Below, piece by piece: positions 30,019 to 42,494 of a DNA stretch of 64,000 nt; position 1 is the stretch's first letter, and each line of letters begins with the position of its first letter. The stretch is from Zerene cesonia. Lineage: Eukaryota; Arthropoda; Insecta; Lepidoptera; Pieridae. The notes beneath the pieces were generated by a model, which made no database searches, had not been told where the DNA came from, and worked only from the letters and a program-made list of their open reading frames with translations. The stretch covers positions 5,084,001-5,148,000 of the forward strand of contig NC_052106.1 of the NCBI RefSeq assembly GCF_012273895.1. Reading direction: 5' to 3'. The translations under genes were made by a program, and so were the position numbers.

Positions 30019-30306
30019 CGCCCACCTGCAAGGACTCACCGCACGTCACCAAAGCGACGCGTCGGGATCCCGCCAAACTGTGCTGGTAGTGAAACTGCCA
30101 GCAAACACATCGCACGCGGCCTCTGGCCGCCATCCACCGCCGCACAAGTGCGGCACGCTGCCAGTCAGGAGGATTGAGACAAACGAGACCCAATCAACCT
30201 CCAGCCCCATTGTTGCCCAGCGGAAACCGCCAGGCCGCGACCACTGGCCGCCATCCCTCGCCGCATCTCAACGGCACCAGAGCCAAATCTGGCCCCTCGG
30301 GGGATC

Positions 30307-30556
30307 CTAGCTAGCCAGCCAGCCAGCTAGCTAGCCTTACAGGCAGCTAGGCAGCCAGCCGGGCAACCAGCCGGTTCCAGGCAGCCGGCCAGCCGGCATT
30401 ACAGCCAGCCAGCCAGCCAGCCAACCGGTGAGGCAGCCGGTTCCAGTCAGGCTGCCAGCCGGTACACCATCCAGCCAGCGAGCCAACCGGATTACCAGCC
30501 GGTTCCAGCCAGCCAGCCAGCCAGCCTTCAGGCCAGCCAGCCAACCAGCCAGCCAG
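30307..30556 (+). repeat. CCAG-rich minisatellite
   Basis: Irregular tandem ccag/ccagc units interrupted by aaccggt, ccggttccag and gcattacag pieces; the block ccagccggttccag recurs about three times. The Trp/Leu/Ala/Gly-rich frames on the minus strand (30337-30642) are products of this repeat, not a protein. Confidence 0.85.
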
Positions 30557-30557
30557 C

Positions 30558-30590
30558 TATAAGGACCCCTGGCTGTCGGGTCAGTCGAGT
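30558..30590 (+). promoter_or_regulatory. Possible core promoter inside the inserted segment
   Basis: TATAAGG at 30558-30564 is followed 25 bp later by TCAGTC (30581), the arthropod initiator consensus TCAGT. Such pairs occur in insect retroelement promoters. No reading frame follows directly. Confidence 0.35.
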
Positions 30591-30712
30591 CTGTCAGACC
30601 ACATACCGGCCGTCCAGCCCCTCCGCGTCCAATTAGCTTCACTCAGAGTGCCAGAGTGCTCTCTGAGCTACTGAGCCCCCCCGCCACGACAAGGCTTGGA
30701 ACCGATGGGGGG

Positions 30713-30727
30713 AAGCAACATCAACCA
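30713..30727 (+). repeat. 15-bp direct repeat, right copy
   Basis: Exact copy of 29004-29018. It marks the return from GC-rich to AT-rich sequence. Confidence 0.75.
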
Positions 30728-32049
30728 TCCAACAACAGATACAAAAATATTGGTAAATCAAGATAACAATTCAATTGAACCGTCAAGGTCCGTAACTAAA
30801 GATTGCACTTACGCAATTTAATAAGAGCGCTATTGTCCTCCAATTTTGTGACATCTCTTTTAGAAAATCGGATTCCGAGGCCGCTGTTGTTTTATAATCG
30901 GCTTGATTGCTTCTTTTAATGATAGATAAGAATTAATTGTAGATAACATCAACTTTCTGTTTTAATTATTTGTGGCATACACGGTATAAATGCCATCAAT
31001 ATATCTATATTACATAATAACCATTACTGGTATTATTTTTTTTACTTGCTAATTAAGATAATAACATGGGAATATTCAAAACTTTTGTTTTTAAGGAACA
31101 CAAAGATTAATTCATGTCAGAAATCGAATAACATATAACCAGCTTAGTAAATTTAGGCCTAAGCTCTCATCCAAAGTCTAGGGCTTTAAATTGGACCAGG
31201 ATATTGGCTGAGGATTATGAAAAATATTATGCATATCACTTAAATAATAAAATATTATAAATGATCAGCCTTTTGATATATTTGCATTAATTTCAGTCCC
31301 TTAAACGTTCCAATAAACCGCTTTAATCAGTTAAATAAGAAATACGACGATGACAAATAAAATTTTCTGACTACGGTATCATCTTGTCAGTGCTTTATTG
31401 CATACGTTTGGAGACAATTGATATCGTGGTATTGTTCGTAAAATCCGGTAGCAGCGTCAGAACTGTGTGGGCGATAATGCATTGTCTAATATTTGTCACA
31501 CAGCCTCGTTGACAACTATCATAATCAATATTATTACAGCGAGTACTACATTTATATAGAGCGATAATAAATATTAAGAGACATGAAATCGTATCAATCA
31601 GACTGTATTCATATCGTTAAAAGCGATGATAGATCATTATTACGCCGATTACAATTTTAAACAATTGTGGGTGTGTCGAATGTGGATGGTATTGTATGTG
31701 TTTTGATCAGACGCATTCAATTATAATGTCCAGTGTATCAATTTAGAGTAATGTAACCAATGCATAGCACATTTGTTTTTCTGGTCCATTGTATCTATAT
31801 CATTTTAGGTGGTAAACTTTAATTTTAATTATTTGGGTTAGAACATTCAATCTCTCAAATACCTATAACGTTTAAAGGATGACAGGCACCGTCACATTCA
31901 ATGTTCAAACACAATTTTAAACATAAACTCAATTTTAAAATATTTTTATTACGTATTCTTAATTTTATATATAAATTTAGATTTAGTAGATAAATCATGC
32001 TAGCTATAGTTAGTTTGTAGCCATGTGAAGCTATTTTTTATGTAAAAAC
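30728..32049. other. Intergenic sequence, no gene recognised
   Basis: AT-rich. The stretch about 31380-31560 has more complex sequence without an open frame. Confidence 0.45.
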
Positions 32050-32321
32050 GGGCAACTATGTTGGTAGTTCACCTGAGGATACGTGATTCCCACTAGACAT
32101 GAACATTTACAGAGGTACTTAAGAAGAGATTTTAAAGGATAAGGGAAGGATTAACATTGAGAATAAAGAAATGGACTGTGAAGGTTGTGGAGAAGGAAAC
32201 GGGTCTTAGGCTCCTCCACTTATCGCAAGAAATAAAGTAGCATTCGTATGCTTCTATTTCACGCTGATCTTCTGTGGGTGTGCGGTACCTTCCCCGGTGC
32301 GAGCTGGGCCAATTCGTTCAG
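32050..32321 (+). repeat. Lepidopteran interspersed repeat, copy 6
   Basis: A nearly full-length but divergent member of the family at 6871-7133: tagttcacctgaggatacgt, catgaacatttacagagg, a purine-rich middle, ggctcctccacttatcg, tttcacgctgatcttctgtg, and the tail gtaccttccccggtgcgagc plus tgggccaattcg. Confidence 0.7.
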
Positions 32322-33698
32322 AAGGAAAAAAATAAAATTAAATGATTAAATGTTATTAAACATGCTATGAAGACATCCAGATACACACAGAATATAGTCA
32401 GGTAGAGTAAACATACTATGGAAGAAATAAAATTTAATCTCAAACTTAGCACATGAAAATAAGATAAAAAACATCATTCAAGAAGTACCAATTATAAATT
32501 TTACGAAGTGGTAAACCCGACATCACTTAATTAAGTTTAAATTATGAGAACAATAAGGAAATTCATCGGAAACTTGACTTAATTGTGAAGAAAGTTGTTC
32601 AGATTTACTATATAATTAATATACTACGGCTATTTCGATACTCTTCTTAATGCCCGTGCCGCATTAAACTGTTTATTGAAATAGCATTATAAATTTTAAT
32701 AGAACATCGGTGCAGAATGTCGGCACCTCACGAGCATCATAATTCAAAAATATTATATAAGAAGACAGGTATCATAAATATCATGCTTACACGTGATCTG
32801 CTTATAATATGTTAATAGACACGTCAAACAACAAAATTAAAATACAAGCGAATGCAAAAGATTCCATCAATCAATTAGGTTTTTTATTGTCCTCGTATGA
32901 CGTTACTAAAAAAAGACTATGTTGTAGCGAAGTATTTGCAATTTTTAACCATTAAACGTAGAAGGAATACGAAGTATTTATTTAATTGTCTTTGGTCGTG
33001 AACAATTGTCGGTTACGGCTCTTTGGAAGCTTGATAGAAGGCTTAATAAAGTATCAGATCAGATGTAAATGGAACACTGAGTATTGCCCGAGGCTAGGGC
33101 GGGGTTCGGACAACACTTTCATATTATTACGGCCGCATTGCACGCACACCAACAAGACTTCACCAGTACATAAAGCCTCGATTAGATCGCGACCGACGTA
33201 CGCGCACGCGATCCGACCACTTTCAATGATTCGTTAGCGAAATCATTAGGAGATGTAATGTTGCTGCATTGTAATACGTGTTTATGGTTATTTAAATGAT
33301 TTATTTTTATTGATTGTTTTTGCCTTGTTGCGAGACAGAAAATAATGATGGCTGTATGAATAAGGCTACTATTATGCCCCGGTATTGCGAAGGTAATATC
33401 AGTGTGTAATTTGAGTGTTTGGTAATGGAATCTGTAACGAGAAAATGAGTTGTCAAGTCGGTTAAGTTGGCACATTCATCATGTAAATCCGGGCTATGGC
33501 CGTGTGTAGACAAGTTCGGACGGCTGGTGAGAGATACTCGAGAAATGAATTATATATGCAAAATAGATGTGAATTTAGATCGATTGTGATAATTGATTCT
33601 ATTACGCTTTAATGGTGATTGTAGTTAATATAAAATTTAGAGCAGTATATAATTTTTAGAAATCCCGTCGTATACATACACAGCGCCAATAATAATGA
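32322..33698. other. Intergenic sequence with a GC-richer island
   Basis: The island 33000-33240 includes gaggctagggcggggttcgg and accgacgtacgcgcacgcga, then the fold aatgattcgttagcgaaatc. It is a candidate regulatory element or CpG-rich promoter; the overlapping open frames on both strands are short and have no family resemblance. Confidence 0.4.
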
Positions 33699-33996
33699 AA
33701 AAATTGGTCAACTGCGAGTCGGATTCGCGATCGTACTAAGAGTTAATAAGCTAAAGAGCAACTGCAAAAAAATTGGTCACCCACACAATTTTTGACCAAT
33801 GCAACAGTTGTTTAACTCGATTTTTTTTATTATTCAAATGTTGTCTACTTCTACCATTTCTATAAGTCTTAACTGACTAACCACCTCAGTTCCGAGATAC
33901 AGACTGGTGACAAGTGGACCAACTGACATACAAACAGACAGAGGGACGCTGAGTTCTTAGGTATAGAGTCCCTTCCGGGTCCCTTTGAACCCTAAG
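33699..33996 (+). repeat. Lepidopteran interspersed repeat (ggtcaccc ... gggtcccttt type)
   Basis: Contains aaaaaattggtcacccacac, aactgcgagtcggattcgc, ttccgagatacagactggtg, acatacaaacagacagaggg, cgctgagttcttaggtatag and agtcccttccgggtcccttt. I recognise this ordered set from a widespread lepidopteran repeat ending ...gggtacggaacccta. Element class unresolved. Confidence 0.6.
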
Positions 33997-36900
33997 AACT
34001 ATAAACAACGGTAAACAGAAAAAAAGCAGAGCGACGAGCAATAACAAAATTAATGAAACTGGAATTCGAATTACCCAGGCATTGAACGTCAAAATAAATT
34101 TCCAAATACGAAAATATTGTACGACCGGTGTCCATCATAAGGGCGGTCCTGTTCAAAAAGCCATCTCGTCTTCTTCGCACCCAAAACACCGAGAAACCAC
34201 TCATTAACTTCGCATGTCTGTCCATCAGTGCGATTATTGCAATTATTTAAATTCACACCTTCGAAATGCGAAAAAGTCTTTTCGAATTTAATATTTCGCA
34301 AGCGCAAGGAAATGACGTCTCATTCGAAAGGTATAATTAGGGACAACCTTCGGCTTCAGGGTTGGACCAGATTTATGCGCTTCTGACATTGCGATGGTGA
34401 CACGTTAATTGTTTGTTGCGACACGCATTGTGCGCCAAATCTTCTCTATTCATTGATGTCGATATTCGGCGCGTGCCTTAATTAATGTTCCTAGTTACAA
34501 CGTAACGGAGCCGTGCTTTGGCAATATTATTAATTGTTACTGGTATTATTTCTTTGGTATTTACTCCTCAGTTAACAAAACGTTAAGAAATCGCACTACG
34601 TGTGCAACCATAAGAGATACTGCACCATTCTACTAAATATTTATTTTATGAATTGCACATATTAAACAGACCTAGCAATAAAATTTGCTCTGAATATTTA
34701 TTAATAGCAAATCAAAATATTAATGATTTACGTAGAAGGCTGCTCAAATAATTGCGACTTTAACTGAGGCATAAAACTTTACAAGCAATTAAAATACTAA
34801 AATATGTAATTGGTGCGCTACATTAAAGCATCGTAGCCCAATAATATTATATTACCCATTTACCTTAGCAAGAGGGACACTAAAGTATTTCATTGTCACT
34901 CCGTGCAGAGTTATGTGAGGGTCGAGCGGAATTGCGACACTATCATACTAACAAAACGGTAATTTCTCGTTTAAAGCTTCCGCGTAATCGAACCCTATAT
35001 AGAGCATTTACAAGCTTCGTACAAGAGTCGGGAATGGACATGATGTAGACCGCCGAATGGCTATTAATTCCCGCGTCGCCTTGGGCACGCCTAGGGCACT
35101 CACCCTTGTTGCAATATGCACTGTTATGCACTGGTACGGCGCACACGCGCGCGCTGATAAAAGATGTAGGTGTAGTTCTAGTAAAATAGATAGCAACCCT
35201 CCCTTTCACTGTCGCAATCGTGCCTTAGTTATAGTTGAGACGATACTTCAATAAAATGTTTATTCACAACGGCTATTTGAGATCATATAGCTGAATCTAT
35301 CTGTTGAATGGAACCAGGTATTTAATAACAAATTAAAAGTATTTGAAGAATAATATTTCAATCATTTTATTTACATAGTTTGGGATTAGAATAGCATTAA
35401 AATATCTTAAATTTAATCCCCAGAAATAGTTTTAATTAATTTAATATTTCTATTATATATTACTACATGTACCAGATTAAGTGATTTAAGCGAACCTTTT
35501 TTAAATCCTTTATGCGATTAGTGGTAATATAAAATTTACATTTAATAAAACGTTAAATAAAAATTAGAAAGAGTTAATTTTACTTAATACGATTAAAGCT
35601 TACGGTCATCGATCAAAAGAAATAAATCCTTTTAACGTTCTTTTAAAAGTATTACAAAGTCTCTATAAGTAGTAATGAAGTCGGTACTATACATTACGAG
35701 CGTTGTACTATGTACATATTGATAACAGATAAGGCGAGTGACGAGGCGGTGGCTGGCTCTAAATAACCCCAGTGATATAGCGCTGGGTACACGGAATTGC
35801 GAAATTAGAGCGGCCGCACGCGCACTGCAGCGCGTGCCCTAGCTTTAATATAGTCTGTATAGCTTTCGACATAGATTGATTCAACGACCATTACAATTGT
35901 TACGTATTCATTGCGTCTTTATGACAAAAGGACAAGCGATCTCGTTTTGAGTCGCGTGATTTGCAGCAATGTAATAGAGCGCAGTTAAATAGTGATTGTT
36001 CAAGATGTTGAGCAGTATCTGTTACTGGGCGTCGACTTTTAATGCCACGAACTCGCAATTCTTTATTAATATATCGTGGTTTAGTTTTCCTTGATTTAAA
36101 AAAAAATATTAATAGGCATTTCTTTTATTATTGGCCATATATTTTTAATAAACAGTAAACATAGAAAAAAATAACAGAAATATATAATCGTTTTATAAAT
36201 TTTGCTCTAAATACAGATTATGATTTGGAATAAGAAATTAAGGTACAATCTTAAATAGAAACATAAAATCTAACTACAACTACATGCCTTAATATTGATA
36301 TATATTTACGATTGTCCAAACGTTGAAACCTTTAAAACAATATATTAAATTTAAGTTTTGACGAAATTATGAAATAATACAGTAATATAAATGTTATCCT
36401 GATCGAATACCAGCAAAAACGCCATAAATCAATTAAATGAAATTATAAAGTAAAATCTAATAAAAATCTTTATCAATCAGTAAAACGTAATTAAAAATTA
36501 CTTTAATTTCGATAATTAAGTAATTCGGACAAGCGAAAGACTACCAAAGGAGGTCAACCAACCTTTCACCTGAATTATATCTTGTCACCTTATCAATGAT
36601 TAATTTTGGCAATATCTGTAAAACTGCATGGAGGTAATAATTGTTTGGTATTGCAAGGGAAAGTGTTAAATAAAAGAGTTTGACAAATTTTTATGTAGCA
36701 ATTATAAATTCACGCTGTATTAAAAAATGGGTTCTTATTGTACACTTTTTTGCATAATTCTTAAGTATAATTGTATTAAAAAAATTGTCTCAATTTGTGC
36801 ATGTTATAGTTTTATTATTTTATTGACTAGTTGTATTAAAAATAATCTAGAGAACGCGAACCTATACAATTTTAGGTACATAGGTTTTTCATATCGACCA

Positions 36901-37279
36901 GAGCGCATAATATTGATGCACCACCAAAAAGTCTTCTTTTCAATACTCGTATTTTCGTGATCTTTTTTATTTTAATTTGTTAAACAGAATACAGAAATGC
37001 ATGATTAATTAAAATAAAAAATAATAATTAAATAAAAAAAAAATCTTTTAAAATTCATATAAAGTAGTAAGATTTAAGGAGCCAACCGAAGAAACGCCTC
37101 TCGTGAAAGAAGAAATTTGATTGCTGAGGTAACCCACAATCGACTTTCTTCTACTCTTTGGATTTTATGTGCTTACGGGATACTTTGAAACATTTATGTA
37201 CTTTTAAATTTCCTCATCAATGAAGCATTTTAATATAATAAGCAAATTAAATTCGTATAGAGAAGTTTTATAATCATAA
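33997..37279. other. Intergenic sequence with possible regulatory islands
   Basis: Islands at about 34120-34560 (ttaattaatg, ttaattgtttg homeodomain-type motifs), 35040-35170 (ggcgcacacgcgcgcgctga) and 35740-35960 (gagcggccgcacgcgcactg). No gene is supported; several overlapping short frames on both strands in 33886-35254 have no family resemblance. Confidence 0.4.
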
Positions 37280-37313
37280 CAAACACACTATCACATTTAT
37301 AATATTAGTATGG
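37280..37313 (-). mobile_element. Helitron 5'-end fragment
   Basis: The minus strand reads ccatactaatattataaatg then tgatagtgtgtttgtt, the characteristic head of lepidopteran Helitrons. Nothing else of the element remains. Confidence 0.5.
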
Positions 37314-40300
37314 CTTTGGCTGTCTTATTATTTAGATGGTAAACTTTTTAGTACAGGATGAGAAATAATAAAATGTGAGGAAAATTTACCATAGACATCT
37401 TCTACTTCTTCAATGACACTAAGAAAAGAGTTAGTGATAGGAACCTTATGCCTAACGATTAACACATGCAACGAAGAAAATTTTACAAATAAATTATATG
37501 CGCAATTAAATACACTAAAACATGTGATCGTTTCCAGCAATATTTCACCGACTTCATAATGCATGAATGCAGAAATGACACAAGACGTAACAAGGGTAAT
37601 TTTAATTAACACGCTCAGACGATTGCGTCGTGACGATAAAGATTTGGCGATAAGAGATCGTATCGTTCACGTCAGGTAAAGCGGGAAAGTTACATTATAT
37701 GTGGAGTAATGAAGCTTTACAAATTTTTTATAAGCTTTTTTAGTTCTACAAGATTATAATAAATTTTTCATATATCATTCATACGAGGCCCATTGCAGCA
37801 TTCACAATCATTTATATAGTAGATAAAGACATAAAATATTTATGACATAAAGAGTGTATGTTTATGAGTTGATGAGTTTCGTTTTCATAAAATAATTAAA
37901 GAAGACATCTCACTGGACTGGATGACGACACAAATAAAGTACAAATAAACAAAGTACTTTTGGGTTAATTTTTGTAACCCATTATATATCGCAATATTTT
38001 ACATTATTTACATTAATCAACCAGATATTACGAGATCCATAAATCATTGAAATACACGAAACTAACTGGAAGTAAACTAGCCTAGGCATAATTAGCCGCA
38101 AAGTTCAAATGACGTCAGGCGCGTAAATCTAGCTAAGGTCACTATTATGCCCTACCCTCACATTACCCTGTACCATTACCAGTATAGGTTACTAAACGTC
38201 CAAGATAAATGAACAGCCGTACAAATTAAACACCCACGTTGATCGATCGGCTCTCTTCATTTTTGTTCGCGCTTCATTATTAATCACGGAGTCGGTAATC
38301 TTGTGAAATTTATTACCTCTAAGCGAATCTGCCTCTAGATTTATCAACAAAATGTGTGGGCTCAAGTTGTTAACATGATACGTTTTCTGGAAGTGGCTGT
38401 TTTTTATTAGAAGGGTTTCTTTTCCATTTATAATGCTATGTAGTCATTTTCAACTTCTTCATATAGGTATTCAGAAATATAAAATCTGTTAAAAATAGTA
38501 AATGCGTATTTAATTGCCTTCTATAAAAAATATGATTTATTGAAAAACTTTTATTTTTAACCACTCTAGCATTATCCAACAACCTGTCTTTAATTTTAGT
38601 TCAACGGATTCTTTCTGGGCTGAACTTATTAAAAACGTAACACATGGAATTTTAGATTATATGCAAACTTTAAAATAAACAGCCTTAAATGTTGATTTTT
38701 TAAAATATTCATTAGAAGTAAGTAACTTATTAAACACGTTATGACAAAGAACATAATATCAACAACCAGAAGAACGATGCACATAATAACATGCACATAA
38801 AAATATAAGAGGTATTCTAGCAATTTTATTTCTACACATAACAACATAATAGAGATGGGTGAACGCAGACAATTAGCCTACGCATATTAATTACGCGGAA
38901 TAGGCACAAAATCGATATGTCCGGCTTTCTAATTTAATTTAGAGCATAGGCTTTGCGACAGCGGAAGACTGATAGTTGTAGATAAAATCTGCGATGTGTT
39001 ATTGCTCTACGGGAAGTTACATAGAAACTATGTAGATATCACAATTTGTTTGACACCGAATGTTCGCATGGTTTTACGGTAGATTCCCACACGAGTATGA
39101 TTAGGCTTAGATTTTTAATGTTATGAAGAAATTTATTGGATATGAGAGTGAATGGTGATTTCGAAAAATGTTTTGAAATAAATAGGAGTTCCATCTGTTC
39201 TGACCAAACGTTCTGTTTTACGAAGTAGAAATATTGATATTTATTATTTAATACAACTGGGTGAGGACCACCAGCAACATAAGTTAATGATTCTAAACTT
39301 GTATAAATATTAAATTAAATATAAAACTGGGAAGGGAAAACATTATCCAACAACTATTTTCTTATTTACGAATTCACCGAACATTGTAAATGCAGATATG
39401 CTATTTGATAAAAAATAAATATCGTATAATATTTCAATAATGTACTAGGATCCCATAAAAGCATAGCCAGTAGCGGCCGATATGGTCCGCGATCTGATAG
39501 CCGTAGATCAACAGGGTTGCTTTCTATCTAACATCTTGAACATTATCTGTGGTTTCTTCTTTGTACAAGTGTCACATAATATGTATTTTTGTCTTTATTG
39601 TACGCCATGTAATGTTGAAAAATATAAGGCATCTACAACGAGCTGTGTAGTTGTTTGTAGAATGGCGATACCACGTTTTATTATACCTACAGCATTGATA
39701 ATTTTATTCAAATTTTTGATTTAAAAAGGTTATATATAAGTACTCTAAATGAATATGTATATATCGTATATACCAACAACATAGAATAACCCAAAATATA
39801 ATTACTATCAATGACTAGGTATTATACCATACTTCATAAGAAAAAAAAAAGAACTTTCACAATCCGTCTGCCTGCAAAATGTAAATATAATAATAATAAT
39901 AAAAAAATATTTATGACAAGCCTCGCTAAATAAACTCTTCAATCAAAGCGATCAATATTGAAAGTGTTGAAAATATACACTTCAACGTAGGACAAGATTT
40001 TAACTAAATCACTTAAAATTCACCTCGTGTCTCGCAATTGAGGTTGATCAATCCTTAGAATCTACATTTTGCATCCATTTAACGCACCTGATGGCATAAA
40101 TCTGTCAACGAACACGAGCTAAACGTAATCCTAGATTGTTACATTTGTTAAATAAATATCCATTATTTTAACAAGCCACAAGTTTGTTTAGTTTCTTAAT
40201 GAAACTAATCGCTGTATGTTCTACAAATACTGGTGCAGTATATCAATTGCACGAACGAAGGCGTTTTCGAGAACGATCAGTCATGTTTGGTAAAGGATTA

Positions 40301-41647
40301 GGACATTTAATTGAAATACATTTTCATAGCATACAGGTACAATAAGACCGAAATCGACAAAACGTTATATTTCTTTTGTTATAAAGGGTCGGAAAAGGTT
40401 CTATTTATAAATCTATGTACGTATAAGTCTTATAAAATGTAGAGCACGTTTAGCGGTAACATGAATAACGAGTTTTAAACACCTATAAATTTTTTAAATA
40501 TAAACAACATTACACAACAATATCATCATTTCCAATTAACCAAATACGATCAACCTTATATATATTTTCATCAGTATTATAATAGTATCCTAATTACAAT
40601 ATACAGTCGTCTTATAATTAATGAAACATTGTAACAAACAAATCGTACATAATGCCACACATAACATACGCATAGCTGCTCCCGCGTAATGCTTTCACAG
40701 GATACAATACATTTAAGTCAGCACAGCACAAAGAAGAACAGTGAAGGATTTATCAAAGCCAGGAGCTGTTAGATGTATCCTGGTTATTTATGTGCGCTCA
40801 CGCAGATGCGCGCCGCGGGACACTGCTGGCCCACGCGCCGACAGCTAGCATGCTATTTATTTACAGATTTCAAGCCATTTTAAAGATATATTATTGCTGT
40901 TATGGGTATTTACACTGTTCGCTATGATTTTAACGCGCTGCTGGAGTGAGTGGTCGCACTGATGAGTTGATATACCGTAATTTTGTTATGGATGCTAAGG
41001 TCATCGAGTTGTGGGGTCAAGCTAATATTTTACAGATATGCAGTTTAGTTAGATACATATTCAAATACAGAGACTAGTTGTATGATGTAATTGCACATTA
41101 AATAAAATAAATGAGAAAAAAATCACCTGATATGTGCAAATAAGAAGCATCTTTTTCAACACAAAACAAGACAAGACACAAGACACAAACACACACGAAA
41201 ACTTCTAACATTTGGCTAGAGATTCGGGCTTAATGATTCATAAAATTGAAAAACTTAATTTACCTGAAAATTATATAATTTGCAAACTAAGTTTCACAAA
41301 GAAAACCTTCGCCAATACAACGTCAAATTACTTTATAATATTACTATGTTTGTTTAACATTTAACAATCCAGTTACAAAGCTACAAACAAGTTTCGTGGG
41401 AAAATATACGTAATAATAATTTATTAGAGTTTTGTTTAGTTTTCCAACAGGTATTCAATGCGCGATTGATGTAGTGGTTTATTTATTTATAAACATTATG
41501 GGAACTATAGCTCAAGGCAAAGATTTGAGTTGGCGCTAATTTTTGTTAAACACTCATACAACCTACGTATAGAAAAGTTTGCTGTGTGCGTGTATGATAT
41601 GATCGATCGTGTGAATTGATTTCGCTTTATACACTTACATAATAATA
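37314..41647. other. Intergenic sequence, no gene recognised
   Basis: A 94-codon minus-strand frame (37328-37612, containing EILLETITCFSVFNCAYNLF) has no start context, splice signals or recognised family. Island 38060-38340 contains a perfect CRE-type palindrome TGACGTCA at 38110-38117. Island 40760-40870 is GC-rich (agatgcgcgccgcgggacac). A poorly ordered ACAAG-type run is near 41160-41200. Confidence 0.4.
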
Positions 41648-41845
41648 CTAGCTGCGCCACGCGGTTTCACCCGCGTAAGTCAGTATCCCGTAGGAATATC
41701 GGGATAAAAAGTTGCCTATGTGATATTCCAGTTGTCCAGCTATCTACGTACCAATTTTCATTGCAATCGGTTCAGTAGTTTTTGCGTGAAACAGTAACAA
41801 ACACACACATCCTTACAAACTTTCGCATTTATGATATTCGTAGGA
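41648..41845 (-). mobile_element. Helitron-like non-autonomous element
   Basis: The minus strand starts TCCTACGAATATCATAAATG, carries tttcacgcaaaaactactga and gtagatagctggacaact, has the terminal hairpin CGCGGGTGAAACCGCG, and ends gtggcgcagCTAG followed by T. Same family as 26646-26851 and 43923-44103. Confidence 0.85.
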
Positions 41846-42277
41846 TAGGATAAGTAGGAAGTAGGATAAGGTGGAAGTGCAGGTGTACTAAATAGAAATT
41901 ATATTTATATTTTCTCTCTTTTGCTCTTTGAAAGATTAATCACTACTTATTTTATCATTATCTCACAGATGAGTAACATAACTTTTGTCCATTTTAATGT
42001 TGATTTCAAAATTCTTTCAAAATAAATGAATGGAAATATTTAAGGAACAGCTGGGCCATTTTAGATGCGGAATTTATTTGTGATTCGATTACATTATAAG
42101 AAACTTATTTAACTTTACTTTTTTAAATTTTGAATGAGCATCAGTATTCTCATAAAAAGCTTCATCTTACATAAAAAGGAAATTAAAAAAAAGTAACTAA
42201 CCAAACTATTTGCATAGTAAAAGAAGAGAAAGACTTTGTAATTTACAACTATAAGGAGAATCTCAACTTTATCCCTA

Positions 42278-42494
42278 TCAATAGCATAAATGCAAATGTC
42301 TGTATGTCTGTCTCTTGATCACGCATAAACAATTAAACTAATTTGGATGAAATTTTGTTCAAGGTGACCCAAGAAAGGGCATAGGATATATTTATCCTGG
42401 AAAGCTCAAAGGAATAGGAACTACTACAAGAAATCTTCGAGACTGTCTATCTTTTTCTTTGACTACGCAAGTAAAGCCGCATGCAGAAAGTCGG
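42278..42494 (+). mobile_element. Degraded Helitron-like element
   Basis: Head tcaatagcataaatgcaaat and gtctgtatgtctgtctcttg; middle aaactaatttggatgaaatt and aaagggcataggatatattt; tail acgcaagtaaagccgcatgc and agaaagtcggt, where CTAGT is expected. The order matches a common lepidopteran Helitron family. Confidence 0.65.

Larger units (their letters stand above)
30019..30712. mobile_element. GC-rich inserted segment, probable end of a mobile element
   Basis: Strikingly GC-rich against AT-rich surroundings, with an abrupt right border at 30712/30713 where the 15-bp direct repeat and ordinary AT-rich DNA begin. It comprises a unique part (30019-30306) holding two similar pieces (ggcctctggccgccatcc and accactggccgccatccctc), a CCAG-rich minisatellite (30307-30556), and a terminal part with TATAAGG at 30558 and tcagtcgagt at 30581. 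A 15-bp target duplication suits a non-LTR retrotransposon better than an LTR element. No poly(A) is seen at the right end, so if it is a LINE the right end would be its 5' end on the minus strand. Confidence 0.5.

Noticed and set aside
29002..30193. Long open frames (345 and 393 codons) on the minus strand
   Set aside because: They run almost entirely through 1000 unknown bases; there is no readable coding sequence.
30337..30642. Trp/Leu/Gly/Ala-rich 101-codon frame
   Set aside because: Translation of the CCAG minisatellite; several frames look equally open for the same reason.
37328..37612. 94-codon minus-strand frame that might be a receptor fragment
   Set aside because: Hydrophobic but without any recognisable conserved motif; cannot be told from chance.
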